A stretch of 61,866 bases of DNA from Pseudovibrio sp. JCM 19062 (lineage in GTDB: Bacteria > Pseudomonadota > Alphaproteobacteria > Rhizobiales > Stappiaceae), in contig BAXV01000018.1 in NCBI GenBank assembly GCA_001310715.1, forward strand, positions 1 to 61,866. The letters are read 5' to 3'. Made by a program: the position numbers and the translations under genes. Positions 42,557-53,637 of the stretch are shown here, piece by piece. The notes beneath the pieces were generated by a model. The model did not search any database, had not been told where the DNA came from, and saw only the letters and a program-made list of their open reading frames with translations. Numbering within the stretch: position 1 is the stretch's first letter; each line of letters starts with the position of its first letter.

Positions 42557-44957
42557 TGGTTTCGGCCCTTACCCTGAAACAGAAAATCAAGCGAGTTGGA
42601 GCTGGCTGCGTATCGCCAGCGTACCTTCGTACTGTCTCTGCACTTGCTCTTTTGTGTGGCGCCGGCCTTGCCGTTCTTGCGCGCCTGCACAAGCGCAGAT
42701 GGACCTTACCGGCGCAGCCGAGCAGAACATTGACACGTCTCAGCCGATGCTGCTTGAAGCGCGCGAGCTTCAGTACGATTTTGATAATGATGTCATTATT
42801 GCTTCGGGCAATGTAGAGATCTATTTTGACGATTATACATTGCGCGCTGAACGGGTTACTTACAACCGCGCGGATGGAAGGTTTTCCGCTTCCGGCAATG
42901 TGGAAATGACCGAGCCTGACGGCAATTTCATTCAGGCCGATAATCTGGAACTGAGTGACGATTTCGCCGAGGGCTTCGTCAATGCTTTGCAGATTGATAC
43001 ACCGCAGTTTACCCACTTTATTGCGGAAAGCGCTGAACGCAGTGGCGACAATCTGACAACACTGCATAATGGCACATATTCGGTCTACAAGGAGGCTCCC
43101 AAGCCTCCTTTATGGCGGATCAAGTCAACCACCATCACTCATAACCAGCAAAACCAACGTATCTATTTTGAAGATTCGTCCATTGAGCTGTTTGGGAATA
43201 CCATCGCAAAGATCCCTTACTTCTCAATCGCAGATCCGTCGGTTGGACGTAAGTCCGGTTTCCTACTGCCAAGTTTTGTCACACAGAACCGCCTCGGGGT
43301 TGGTGTTTCTGTTCCGTTTTACTGGAGCATTTCGCCAACATACGACCTGACTGCAACGCTTACGCCGCTTACACGTCAGGGAGCCCTGGGCCAACTCGAG
43401 TGGCGACAGCGATTTGACCGGGGGCACTACAGAATTTCGGTTGGTGGGATCAATCAGGCCGATCCGGGTGCTTTTGAGGGTTCCAGTGGTGATGTGCGTG
43501 GTCGTTTCATCATCAACTCGAATAGTAATTTCGACATTACAAACCGTTGGCGAACCGGCTGGGATGTGACCTATGCGACCGATAGAGCCTTCCGCGAGGA
43601 CTATGGGTTTGCGCAATTTGGAAGCGCCCAGGAAGTTTCCAGACTGTACCTACACGGCGACACCGAACGCAATGTGTTTGATGCAAATGCTTACGCGTTC
43701 CAGATTGCGCAGGAAGACAATCCAAGCCCGACGCAACCGATGAACCCGATCGGGCCGTTTACGATGGTCAATGAGGACCTGCAGCAGAAACAGCCTTTCG
43801 TTCATCCAGTGATCGATAACTCCATATACTTTGAGAGATCCATCCTTGGCGGTCAGTTGAATTACGACGGTAACCTGACCAGTTTGACACGCCAGACAAC
43901 AGATGCCTTCTTTGTGGATGGCGCGAACCGGTTCCGCGGCGTGGAAGGCACGTTCTCACGCGTGAGTGCAAACCTGACCTGGCAGCGCACGTTGATTGAT
44001 CCGATCGGACAGGTCTTCACACCGTTTGCTTATGCCAAGACAAACCTCTATTTTCTTGCCAATGCGGATGACAACGTAACAGCCCTTACAGATGAAGCGG
44101 TCGTTTTCCGCGGTATGCCTGCGGTTGGTCTGGAATATCGATATCCGTTTGTATCCACCTTCACTGGAGGCAATCAGGTGATCGAGCCGATTGCTCAATT
44201 CATTGTGCGGCCAAATGAGGCTGAGATTGGCGAACTGCCGAACGAAGATGCACAGTCCATTGTGTTTGATGCATCTACCCTGTTCGAGTGGGACAAGTTT
44301 TCCGGATTTGACCGGAACGAAGGTGGTGTGCGCACAAACCTCGGACTGCAATATAAGCTGCAATTTGACAAAGGTTCATTCGTGAGCGGTTTGTTCGGTC
44401 GCTCCTTCCAGCTGGCTGGCCGTAACTCTTATGCCATACCGGGTCTCTTGGATGCCACGGCTGACTCAGGCTTACAGACCGACGGTTCGGACTATGTGAC
44501 AAGCTTGTACTTTGACACCAACACCGGCTTCCGTATTGGTGGTAACGCTCGTTTCAATCAACATGATTTCGGCGTAGAACGTGCTGAAGTGGCGGCAAGT
44601 GGACGTTATGGGCCAGCCTCTACCGTGCTTTCCTATGCATATCTGGCAGAACGTCCAGAAGCAGGTATTGATGAGCAGCGCTCTGAGTTTGTGGGGGCTT
44701 TGAACTTAAACCTGCAAGAAAACTGGCGTGCGTTCGGGTCACTTCGCTATGATATGATCAATGAAAATATTGTTCAGGATACTATTGGTATTGGGTATAT
44801 TGACGAAGGCTTTAATGCTTCTATTTCCTATAGTGAAGACAGAAGCCGGAATAATGGTGAAGCGGTTCAGCGGGTCTTTTTCTTCAGGTTCGGCCTGAGA
44901 ACTATTGGCGATACGACCCTCTCGCAGTCTAACTCCAGCTCAGACCCAAATGACTAA
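42556..44957 (+). CDS. lptD: LPS-assembly outer-membrane protein LptD (one frameshift)
   Basis: The outer-membrane barrel that inserts LPS into the outer leaflet. About 801 residues when repaired: a signal peptide ending LAAPAQAQMD, an OstA/LptA-like jellyroll domain (ARELQYDFDNDVIIASGNVEI, residues about 60-190) and the large LptD barrel. KIPYFSIADPSVGRKSGFLLP and LDATADSGLQTDGSDYVTSL fit the family. A lost base near 42695 takes the signal peptide and mature part apart. The start at 42556 has an AGGAGG site and overlaps lptG. A perfect 14-base-pair hairpin overlaps the stop codon. Confidence 0.95.
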
Positions 44958-44983
44958 GTACGTATATGCACTTAGTCATTTGG
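44946..44983. other. Perfect 14-bp hairpin overlapping the lptD stop codon
   Basis: CCAAATGACTAAGT (44946-44959) and ACTTAGTCATTTGG (44970-44983) pair without mismatch around a 10-base loop. The left arm contains the lptD stop codon. No T tract follows in either direction, so it is not a standard intrinsic terminator; it could stabilise the 3' end of the lpt message before surA. Confidence 0.7.
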
Positions 44984-45162
44984 TTGCGAACAAAAAAATA
45001 GCTAGAGGATTGACAGAGTATTGCTTCATTTGCGATTATTAAAATGAGAAACATTTTCCCAGACTGCGCCTTAATTCGGGGCTTGCTGTGCCCAACGAGC
45101 ATCAGTGCTAAATAAGAAGCGCAGAACGGGGCAAATGCCTTTGGGACGGAGAGCTTAATAAA

Positions 45163-46103
45163 ATGAAACTTACTCGCTTCTGTGCTTCGCTTGCTGTTGC
45201 CGCCAGCATGTTTGCACCAATTAGCCCAATGCTTACGACTGCAACTGCAGCAAGTAAAATTGTTGCGGTGGTCAATGGCCTTCCAATCACCAGCTACGAA
45301 CTTGAGCAACGCTCAAAGCTTATTACCCTCACCACACGGGCTTCTGCCAGCGTTGCTAAGAGAAAAGCCAGGGAAGAGCTGATTGATGAGGCGCTGAAGC
45401 TTGGGGAAGCGAAGCGTGTGGGCGTTTCTGTGCCTGATAGCGAAGTTGATAATGCTTTCTCGACGATTGCAAAGCGGGTTAACTTGTCCACTTCCCAGTT
45501 CAACGATGCTTTGTCTCAAAGTGGCGTGAACCCGCGAACGCTGAAAAGTCGTTTACGGGCTGAGATTACCTGGTCCGAGGTGGTGATGCAGCGTTTTCGC
45601 GCGACCGTTCGGATTAATGAATCAGATGTGATTGCTGCTCTTCAGAGCAAAGAGGACAAGAAGTCAATCGGGACAACCAGTGTTGAATACGACCTGCAAC
45701 GTATCATCTTTGTGGTTCCTGAGAAGGCCAGCAAATCGTTCAGGAACAAACGCATGGACGAGATGAAGAAGCTCAGAGCGCGCTTTACCTCGTGCGAGCA
45801 AGGCATCCGCATCGCCTCTGGTTTGAATGAGGTGATCGTTCGTCCGATTGGCAAGCGTATGGAAACCGATTTGCCTGAAAACTTTGTCAAGCAGCTGGGT
45901 GAAATCTCTGTTGGCCGCGTTACAGCGCTACCCCTGTAGACTCCGGATTTGAGATGGTTGCGCTTTGTGGTAAAGAGACAATCAACAGTGATGCGACTGC
46001 GCGAAGCACAATCGAGGGCGAGTTGCGGAATAAGCAAGGGCAACAGCTTTCTCGCCGTTACCTTCGTGACCTGCGCTCCAATGCTGTGATCGAGCAGCGC
46101 TGA
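45163..46103 (+). CDS. surA: Periplasmic chaperone/peptidyl-prolyl isomerase SurA (one frameshift)
   Basis: Helps outer-membrane proteins, including LptD, to fold. About 313 residues: a signal peptide (FCASLAVAASMFAPISP, cut near ATAAS), a SurA N domain starting IVAVVNGLPITSYELEQRSK, and one rotamase-type domain (QRIIFVVP...). Enterobacterial SurA is longer with two isomerase domains; the short form is normal here. The break near 45930 is one lost base in GCGCTACCCC; restored, the protein runs PVDSGFEMVALCGKETI to the TGA at 46103. It lies between lptD and pdxA in the classic order. Confidence 0.9.
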
Positions 46104-46139
46104 TCGCCTGATCAGCAGCAGGAGACATTTTTTTTAGTC

Positions 46140-47156
46140 ATGCGCAGAGTAAAATTGGCGCTCGCCCTTACAATGGGCGAGCCTGCAGGTATTGGGCCTG
46201 ACATTACGCTAACAACCTGGAAAAGGCGCTTTGAACGGGACGTTCAGCCGTTTTACGTTTTGTGCGATCCAGAACTCCTTAAAGCCCGCGCCAAGCATCT
46301 GGGATTAAAAATTCCAATCAAAGTGATAGAACCGGAAGCTGCTTGTGAGTGCTTTGATGAAGCACTTCCCGTGGTGCCTTTGTCAGGACCTGTACAGGTC
46401 ACGCCGGGCGCACCTTCAGGGACCAATGCCGCACTGGTGATCGAATCGATTGAGACGGCTGTTCGTCATGTGAGACAGGGCCGTGCCTCTGCCGTTGTGA
46501 CAAACCCTATCTCCAAGAAAATTCTTTACGACGCCGGATTCCACCATCCCGGCCATACCGAGTTTCTCGGTGATCTGGCTAAAACATACTGGGATAAGGA
46601 TGTGGAGCCGATCATGCTGCTCGCGGGGCCAGAGCTGATGGCTGTTCCGCTGACAGTCCATGTTCCCTTTGCTGACGTGCCCAAGCTGGTGACAAAAGAC
46701 CTTATTGTCGAGCGTTGCCGGGCCATCAACAAAGACATGATCGAACGGTTCGGTATCGCTGCGCCGCGCATTGCCATTGCTGGTCTTAACCCGCATGCGG
46801 GTGAAGGTGGCTCCATGGGCATGGAGGAGATCGAAACGATTTCGCCAGCGATTGCCCAGTTGCGTAGTGAAGGCATTGACGCGCGTGGACCTTTGCCTGC
46901 CGACACCATGTTCCATAGCCAAGCGCTGGATACCTATGATGTGGCGGTGGCCATGTATCATGATCAGGCGCTTATTCCTGTTAAAACTCTTGCCTTTGAT
47001 GAAGCCGTGAATGTGACGCTAGGCCTCCCCTATGTGCGCACCTCACCTGATCACGGGACCGCATTTTCCATTGCGGGAACGAACAAGGCCTCTCCAAACA
47101 GTTTGATGGCTTCCTTGCGCCTTGCAGCAGCCCTCGCACAACCTGAGCTCGTTTAA
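46140..47156 (+). CDS. pdxA: 4-hydroxythreonine-4-phosphate dehydrogenase
   Basis: A step of pyridoxal phosphate synthesis. The intact 338-residue protein has the family start [16 protein letters not shown], the metal-binding histidines in GHTEFLGDL (residue near 140), [21 protein letters not shown] and the [14 protein letters not shown] segment, and the C-terminal [14 protein letters not shown]. Its length and all metal and substrate residues look normal. The ATG at 46140 follows surA by 36 bases and the stop overlaps the rsmA start as TAATG, so the two are coupled. Confidence 0.97.
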   Translation: MRRVKLALALTMGEPAGIGPDITLTTWKRRFERDVQPFYVLCDPELLKARAKHLGLKIPIKVIEPEAACECFDEALPVVPLSGPVQVTPGAPSGTNAALVIESIETAVRHVRQGRASAVVTNPISKKILYDAGFHHPGHTEFLGDLAKTYWDKDVEPIMLLAGPELMAVPLTVHVPFADVPKLVTKDLIVERCRAINKDMIERFGIAAPRIAIAGLNPHAGEGGSMGMEEIETISPAIAQLRSEGIDARGPLPADTMFHSQALDTYDVAVAMYHDQALIPVKTLAFDEAVNVTLGLPYVRTSPDHGTAFSIAGTNKASPNSLMASLRLAAALAQPELV

Positions 47157-47995
47157 TGTCACAAATTGATGATCTGCCACCTCTGCGTGAGGTGATTGCA
47201 GAGCATGGGCTTGATGCCCGAAAATCCCTTGGTCAGAACTTCCTTCTGGACCTCAACCTAACCTCGCGCATTGCCCGCAGTTCTGGTGATCTGAGCAATT
47301 GCACTGTTATTGAAGTAGGTCCTGGCCCCGGAGGTCTGACGCGGGCGTTGCTGGCGGCTGGTGCCCAAAAGGTTATTGCCATTGAGAAGGACACGCGCTG
47401 TCTGCCTGCACTTTCTCAGATTTCGGAGCATTACAACGGCAAGCTGGAAGTGATTGAGGGCGATGCTCTCAAGTATAATCCTGCTGATCTTGCCGATGGG
47501 CCGATCAAAATCATAGCAAACCTGCCTTACAATGTTGGCACCCAGCTGCTTCTGGGGTGGCTGACAATGGATGAATGGCCCCCATTCTGGGAATCGCTGA
47601 CGTTGATGTTCCAGAAGGAAGTCGGGCAACGCATTGTTGCCGAGACGGGGAGCAAGGCTTATGGCCGGCTTGGCGTCTTGGCGAACTGGCGGTGTCACAC
47701 AGACATTCTGTTTGATCTGAACCCGAAAGCTTTCACCCCTCCCCCAAAGGTGACCTCGGCTGTGGTGCAGCTGCATCCACGTAAGGAGCCTCTGGCGTGC
47801 CCATTGAAAGCGCTGGAGCGTGTAACCGCTCATGCCTTCGGTCAGCGGCGCAAAATGCTCAGAGCCAGCTTAAAAGGCCTCAAACCGGATGCGGAAGCCC
47901 GTATTGAAGCTGCTGGCCTCAAGCCAACGGCCCGTGCCGAGGAAATTGATGTTGCTGGGTTTGTTGCTCTCGCCCATGCCTTTGGCAGAGATTAG
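47156..47995 (+). CDS. rsmA: 16S rRNA dimethyladenosine transferase RsmA/KsgA
   Basis: Dimethylates two adjacent adenines near the 3' end of 16S rRNA, a late check on small-subunit assembly. The intact 279-residue protein has the start motif [13 protein letters not shown], the SAM loop [13 protein letters not shown], the acid in AIEKD, the catalytic [11 protein letters not shown] and the C-terminal [15 protein letters not shown] helix. It starts inside the pdxA stop codon. It is the last gene of the lptFGD-surA-pdxA-rsmA unit; in related genomes the gmk-yicC genes lie close by, but here about 7 kb of accessory genes separate them. Confidence 0.97.
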   Translation: MSQIDDLPPLREVIAEHGLDARKSLGQNFLLDLNLTSRIARSSGDLSNCTVIEVGPGPGGLTRALLAAGAQKVIAIEKDTRCLPALSQISEHYNGKLEVIEGDALKYNPADLADGPIKIIANLPYNVGTQLLLGWLTMDEWPPFWESLTLMFQKEVGQRIVAETGSKAYGRLGVLANWRCHTDILFDLNPKAFTPPPKVTSAVVQLHPRKEPLACPLKALERVTAHAFGQRRKMLRASLKGLKPDAEARIEAAGLKPTARAEEIDVAGFVALAHAFGRD

Positions 47996-48303
47996 GCTCA
48001 TATGATCGACAGAGGTGGGTACAGCTTCAATAGCTTGCCCTCCTCTCAAGCGCGCCAACAAACGACCGGATGACTATGAGGCGCCACTAACCAGCTAAGT
48101 CCATGACCGGACTGTTCCTGACAGTGCCAAGAAAAAAAAGTTTTCAGAACTCTAGAAAACACCCCACCTAAAGCAAGCCTACGCATAAATTTACAAGTAT
48201 AAACACAGGCAGACATAGTAAAATATACAGCAACACCTCCATCCACAAAGATACATTCTCCATTTATTAACCATGATTTCCTATCAGGGTATATAGTGAA
48301 AAT
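47996..48303. other. Intergenic region upstream of the first autotransporter
   Basis: About 308 bases, more AT-rich than rsmA. It should carry the promoter of the protease gene, but no clear -35/-10 pair stands out, and no terminator hairpin is visible after rsmA. A run of eight A occurs near 48130. Confidence 0.35.
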
Positions 48304-50719
48304 GTGATTATTGGTGGTATTGTGAAAAATACTAAGTATACAGCCGTATTAGTCATATATACTTTGAGTTTGGCAGCATGTAACGGTGGTGGCGGGTCCA
48401 ACGGAAACTCGGAGGCTAACGGGGCGCAGATACTTACGGCTCGTTTGCAATCTTGTGACACTGTTAACAGCTCAACTGGCATTTTTTTCCTCTTGCGTAA
48501 CTTCATTTGACGAAGCAATCGCAAAGCAATTTTCGCAACTTAGTGAGTTTCTCGCACAAACCGTTACGGTCGAGGGTTTCTGGAATGGAGCATCGCATTC
48601 CATCACAAGCAATGCCTATCATGATATCAATCTGCAATATGCCCGCGCTTTGGGATTAACAGGCGCGGGAAAGCTAATCTCTATCGTCGATAACGGCGTC
48701 TTGCTCTCACACAATGATCTCAACGGTAAGAACATTATTGTATTTGGATCAAATGCAGCTAACGATCACGGGACATTTGTTGCTACAATCGCTGCGGGTA
48801 ATCATGATGGGAGTGGCGTCATGGGCGTTGCGTCCGGCGCTGATCTCCATTTAACCTCACTAAATGGCAACTCTTCTACCCAGTCACTTACCTCACATCT
48901 TGCGGCCGCAACTGCAGATGCTTTTGGTCATGGATCAATCGTCCAGAACAACTCATGGGGCTATGTCTTCACAAGCAACCGTTCGAGCATAATGCTTTCG
49001 AATTACAATGATTGGGCTGATCAAAATTCTAATGCTTCTGCCGCAGAGTTGCTTGGAACTTTCGTTGCCGATGGCATCAAGGATTGGGAAGACTACATTA
49101 CCGCCCTTGAAGATTTTACCAGTCAGGGTGTGGTTGTGTTTGCACAATCAAATGAAGCAAGTGACACCAGCTCATCCTTGATGGCCGCGCTGCCAGAAAT
49201 TTTACCAAGCCTGAAAGGCTCGTGGGCGGTCGCCGTCAACGGACTTCCTGAATATAATTCCAGTGGCGCGATCACTAAGGTGCATCTCCTTTCGGCCGGT
49301 TGCCTTGAGACGGCGCACTACTGTCTGACAGCAAACGGATCAACGGTTGGAGGGATTGCAAGGGCGAACAACGCCTACTCGGCGTGGACCGGCACCTCGT
49401 TCGCCGCACCGCAAATCTCTGGTTCGATAGCCCTTTTGGCAGAGGCATTCCCTGCTTTGCCAGCCTCTGACCTGCTCAACAGACTTTTTGCGTCAGCCAA
49501 TAACAGTTTCTTTGCGCCCACGGGAAGCGTAGATTTCGGGAACGGTGTGGTGCATGGCTACAATCAGAAGTTCGGGCATGGCTTTGTTGATTTGAAGGCG
49601 GCACTGCTGCCAATTGGAGATGTCGGCGTACCGGTCAGCAACAATGCGTATGATGGCGTTGCACCGCTCTCAGAAGTCAGCGTAACAGCTGGCTCTGCGC
49701 ATGGGGATGCAATTTTGACTAGTCTTCAAGGGAAAGCCATGGCGATCTACGATTCCCTTGGTGCAAACTTTACCATCAGTGCAGATGCAATCATTGGACC
49801 TCAGGCGCAGACTCTCGGGACCCAGCTGGCAGCATTCACGTCCAGTAACAAAGTCAAAACTTCAGAAGTTTCCTCCTCCTATTCCTTTCTGGACAATGGC
49901 TTATCTGCAAGTACAGGCGGTTTCCAGTTTGTTTCGGGCGACGTGGCTGATGTTGGAGAGGAATTGGGTTTCATCAGATCTGGTGATGGACTGTTTTCCG
50001 GCGATTCCTCAATTATTGCCGATGGCCCGACAACCATGGCCTTTGCAACTGTGAGTAAATCCGATGGGCACGGCTTTGGGGCTCTGGCCTTTGTTGAGCG
50101 CACCAGTGATGGTATCGCCTCTGCCGGATTTGGGTTTTCTGCGGCAAGATCAATAGCGCCTGATCTGACTGGTGTGTTTGGCTTCAGCATCAATGGAGAA
50201 ACCGGCACTGCGCTCGGCCTAAGTGCAGAAAGTCAGGATGATGAAAGTCTGTCTGCTGCCAGTTCTGCCTTTTCTTTTGCCAGTGAGTGGACCTATCGGC
50301 AGGGCCTATCGTTCTTTACCAACGCAGAGCTTGGGATGACCGTTTCCGGTGGCGCAGGATACATCGAGTCCCTTGATCCGGCTATTCATAGTGCCTTTAG
50401 TGCGGGAATGAAGGTTGAAGGGGTGTTCGTGAAGAGTGACGCACTGACATTCTCTCTTCGGCAACCGTTACGTATTGAGCAAGGTAGCGGAACCATTCGC
50501 GTACCTTCCGGGCGTTTAATAGATGGAACCATATCTTATGCTGATCATGAGATTGACCTGACGCCAAGTGCGCGTCAGCTGGACTTCGGGTTCCGCTATG
50601 ACATCAGTTTTCGGGAGAATACATCGTTGGGGCTGGGCGCGGCGTTCTCAGTGAACGAAGGGCACACCAGGGGGGACCTTGGCGCCTCCGGGCTTCTGGC
50701 GTTCAAGCACCGTTTCTGA
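48304..50719 (+). CDS. Lipoprotein subtilisin-type autotransporter, copy 1 (one frameshift)
   Basis: About 804 residues when repaired. The signal sequence ends in a lipobox (SLAAC, cysteine near residue 26) followed by a Gly-rich linker, then a subtilisin (S8) passenger with its catalytic aspartate in SIVDNG, histidine in NDHGTFVATIAAG and serine in GTSFAAPQISGSIALL. A linker with YDSLGANFTIS leads to a C-terminal autotransporter barrel of about 270 residues ending in LLAFKHRF with a terminal Phe. A seven-T run at 48480 carries one T too many. The GTG at 48304 matches the start of copy 2. Like NalP, the protease may be lipid-anchored and released at the surface. Confidence 0.85.
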
Positions 50720-51061
50720 CAAAAGGTTTTAGAGGGACGCCTCATGGAACCTCCCCCGCAAAAACTAAGCAAAATAAAAGCCCTGTGGCCGTGATGGCTT
50801 CAGGGCTTTTCTGGCTATGTTAGATGTGCAAGTCAACTCTCCCAGAGAACCACTCGAGATACGAGCCCCTCAGGACTCTAGCGGGAGTACGCCCTGCGCT
50901 TCAGGTTGCCTGTGGACGCGGCATATCATTAAGAATGCAGGGCCAAGAAAATACAATCTAAGGATGCTAATTTTTCCAGAATTCCAGCACACAGGTACTG
51001 ATAGACAAGATTTGCTCTTTATTTTTGCCCGTTAAAACTTATTAAGTTTTGCGGCGGAAAT
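50720..51061. other. Gap between the two autotransporters
   Basis: About 340 bases. The first 90 bases match the downstream flank of copy 2, including GGGACGCCTCATGG and the terminator. The rest should hold the promoter of copy 2. No separate gene is visible. Confidence 0.5.
50776..50811 (+). terminator. Terminator of autotransporter copy 1
   Basis: AAAAGCCCTG pairs with CAGGGCTTTT, with a short inner GCC/GGC extension and a small loop. The same hairpin with small changes follows copy 2. Confidence 0.88.
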
Positions 51062-53524
51062 GTGAAGATTGGTGCGTTGGTGAAAAAGATTGCATACACG
51101 ACTGGTGTGGTCGTATCGGCTTTAGCTTTAACAGCATGTGGCGGTGGAGGCGGCGGCGGATCGGGTGGCAGCTCGAGTTCCAAAGATGTAGAGCTCCCAG
51201 ACGTTCGTGCGCAGCCTTGCGGCAATGTTAGCAGATCAACTGGCGCTTTTTCTTCTTGCGTAACGTTATATGATGAAGTCGTCGCCAAGCAATTTTCTCA
51301 GGTGCGCGAGTTTATCGTACAAAGCGTTAAGGTCGGAGGTTTATTGAGCGGTGCCAGCTACTCCATCACCAGCAATGCCTATTCGGATATCAACCTCCAC
51401 TACGCCCGAGCTGCAGGATTGACTGGCGCGGGTGAACTGATCGCTATCGTCGACGAAGGCTTCTTAGTTTCCCACAATGATCTAAGCAAAAAGAAAGTTA
51501 CTGTCTTCAGAGGGAACACAGCTGAAGATCATGGTACGTTCGTGGCAACCATTGCGGCGGGTGATCAAGATGATAACGGGGTAATGGGCGTCGCCCCGGG
51601 TGCGGACCTTCATCTAACGTCTTGGGGAGATGGGGATTCTACAAGGTCAGATACCGCGCATCTTGCAGCCGCAACGTCGGATGCTTCAGACAAAGGGGCA
51701 ATCGTCCAGAACAACTCATGGGGCTACTTTTCTGAGGTAAGCGGAGCGACCATCACGCTTTCAGACTACACAACTTTGGTCAGCAATCTTGTAAACCCGC
51801 ATTCCGAGAGAACTCCTGACGAAAACACGTTTTCTCAAGACACCCCTGCCGAAGCCTTTCTTGCAAACTACTTTAACGAGAGCACTGCGGCTTGGACAAA
51901 GTATATTGATGCCCTGACCCAGTTTACCCAAAATGGTGTGGTTGTTTTTGCGCAATCGAATCATAATGATGACACCAGCCCGTCCTTAATGGCTGCATTG
52001 CCAGAGATCTTCCCAGATCTCAAAGATTCTTGGGCGGTCGCCGTCAATGGACTTCCTGAATACAATTCCACTGGCGAAATCTCCAAGGTGCACCGCCTCT
52101 CGGCTAGCTGCCTTGAGACCGCGCAGTACTGTCTGACTGCCAACGGGTCGACGTATGGCGGGACCGCATCATCAGACAGCTCTTATAAGTTTGACACCGG
52201 CACCTCTTATGTCGCTCCGCAGATCTCTGGTTCGATCGCTCTTCTTAAGGAAGCATTTCCGGATTTGCCTGCCTCTGATTTGCTAAAGAGGTTGTTTGCA
52301 TCGGCCAATAACAGCTTCCTGATTGCGAGCGGGGCTGTTGATTTCGGAAATGGTGTGATGCATGGCTATAACGAGGAGTTTGGGCACGGCTTTCTGGATC
52401 TGAAGGCGGCGTTGCTACCGATTGGGGCTGTGGGGGTCCCGCTTACCAACAATGCCTATGGTGGCGTTGCTCCTCTATCAGAAGTGAGTATTTCAGCAGG
52501 CACTGCTCACGGTGACGCAATCAGTAACGCGCTTCGGGGGCGTGCTATGGCAATCTACGATTCCCTAGGCGCTGACTTCACCATTGATGCAAGTGCACTT
52601 GTTGAGGAGCAATCGCAGGATCTAAGTGCACGGCTTGCTACCTTCCAGTCTGACAGTCCCGTCAAAACCTCCGCAGCAATGTCCTACTCGTTCATGGGCA
52701 ATGAGTTGTCTCAGGATACAGGCGGGTTTCAGTTTGTGTCGGGTGCCATGTCAGATGTTCGCGAGGATCTGGGCTTCATGATGTCTGGTGGCGGTTTGTA
52801 TTCCGGCGATTCCTCGATCATTGCCGATGGTCCGGGCACTATGGCTTTTGCAACGATAAATAAGTCCGACGGCCACGGTTTTGGCGCACTGGCCTTTGTG
52901 GAGCACACCAGTGATGGTGTTGCCTCTGCTGGTTTTGGTCTTTCTTCGGCAAGAACAATCGCGCCTGATCTGACAGGTGTGTTTGGCTTCAGCGTCAATG
53001 GAGAAACGGGTACGGCGCTCGGCCTTTCGGCTGAAAGTCAGGATGATGAAAGTCTGTCCGCTGCCAGTTCTGCCGTTTCTTTTGCCGGTGAGTGGACCTA
53101 CCAGCAGGGCCTGTCGTTCTTTGCCAATACAGAGCTTGGGATGACCGTTTCCAGTGGTGCAGGATATATTGAATCTCTTGATCCGGCATTCCATAGCGCC
53201 TTTAGTGCTGGCATGAAGGTCGCAGGGGTATTTGCGAAGCGCGACGCACTCACGTTCTCACTTCGGCAACCGCTGCGCATTGAGCAAGGTAACGGGACTG
53301 TTCGTGTGCCTACGGGGCGTTTGGAGGACGGAACGATTTCCTACGCTGCTCATGAGATTGACCTGATGCCAAGCGCACGTCAGCTGGATATCGGGTTCCG
53401 TTATGACATTGCTTTTCAGGAAAACACCTCGTTGGGTCTAGGCGCGGCGCTGTCTGTGAACGAAGGGCACACTCAAGGAAACCTTGGTGGCTCCGGGCTT
53501 CTGGCGTTCAAGCATCATTTCTGA
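51062..53524 (+). CDS. Lipoprotein subtilisin-type autotransporter, copy 2
   Basis: An intact 820-residue paralogue of the preceding gene. The lipobox is ALTAC (cysteine near residue 26), followed by a seven-glycine run and a Ser-rich linker. The S8 triad lies in AIVDEG (Asp), EDHGTFVATIAAG (His) and GTSYVAPQISGSIALL (Ser); the oxyanion region reads FAQSNHNDD in both copies' style. A cysteine pair before the catalytic part (PC, then SSC) is shared with copy 1. The C-terminal barrel ends LLAFKHHF. The barrels are far more alike than the passengers' middle segments, so substrate choice may have diverged. Start GTG at 51062; ribosome site weak. Confidence 0.9.
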   Translation: MKIGALVKKIAYTTGVVVSALALTACGGGGGGGSGGSSSSKDVELPDVRAQPCGNVSRSTGAFSSCVTLYDEVVAKQFSQVREFIVQSVKVGGLLSGASYSITSNAYSDINLHYARAAGLTGAGELIAIVDEGFLVSHNDLSKKKVTVFRGNTAEDHGTFVATIAAGDQDDNGVMGVAPGADLHLTSWGDGDSTRSDTAHLAAATSDASDKGAIVQNNSWGYFSEVSGATITLSDYTTLVSNLVNPHSERTPDENTFSQDTPAEAFLANYFNESTAAWTKYIDALTQFTQNGVVVFAQSNHNDDTSPSLMAALPEIFPDLKDSWAVAVNGLPEYNSTGEISKVHRLSASCLETAQYCLTANGSTYGGTASSDSSYKFDTGTSYVAPQISGSIALLKEAFPDLPASDLLKRLFASANNSFLIASGAVDFGNGVMHGYNEEFGHGFLDLKAALLPIGAVGVPLTNNAYGGVAPLSEVSISAGTAHGDAISNALRGRAMAIYDSLGADFTIDASALVEEQSQDLSARLATFQSDSPVKTSAAMSYSFMGNELSQDTGGFQFVSGAMSDVREDLGFMMSGGGLYSGDSSIIADGPGTMAFATINKSDGHGFGALAFVEHTSDGVASAGFGLSSARTIAPDLTGVFGFSVNGETGTALGLSAESQDDESLSAASSAVSFAGEWTYQQGLSFFANTELGMTVSSGAGYIESLDPAFHSAFSAGMKVAGVFAKRDALTFSLRQPLRIEQGNGTVRVPTGRLEDGTISYAAHEIDLMPSARQLDIGFRYDIAFQENTSLGLGAALSVNEGHTQGNLGGSGLLAFKHHF

Positions 53525-53578
53525 CAATTGGTTTTATTGGGACGCCTCATGGGGTCTGCCCGCAAAAGCTAAGAAAAA

Positions 53579-53618
53579 TAAAAGCCCTGAGGCCGTGATG
53601 GCTTCAGAGCTTTTTTTG
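53579..53618 (+). terminator. Terminator of autotransporter copy 2
   Basis: AAAGCCCTGAGGCC pairs with GGCTTCAGAGCTTT (minor mismatches) around GTGAT and ends in a seven-T run. It is a near copy of the terminator at 50776, showing that the duplication included the 3' flank. Confidence 0.9.
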
Positions 53619-53637
53619 TCATTTCTAAGAGGCGTAC

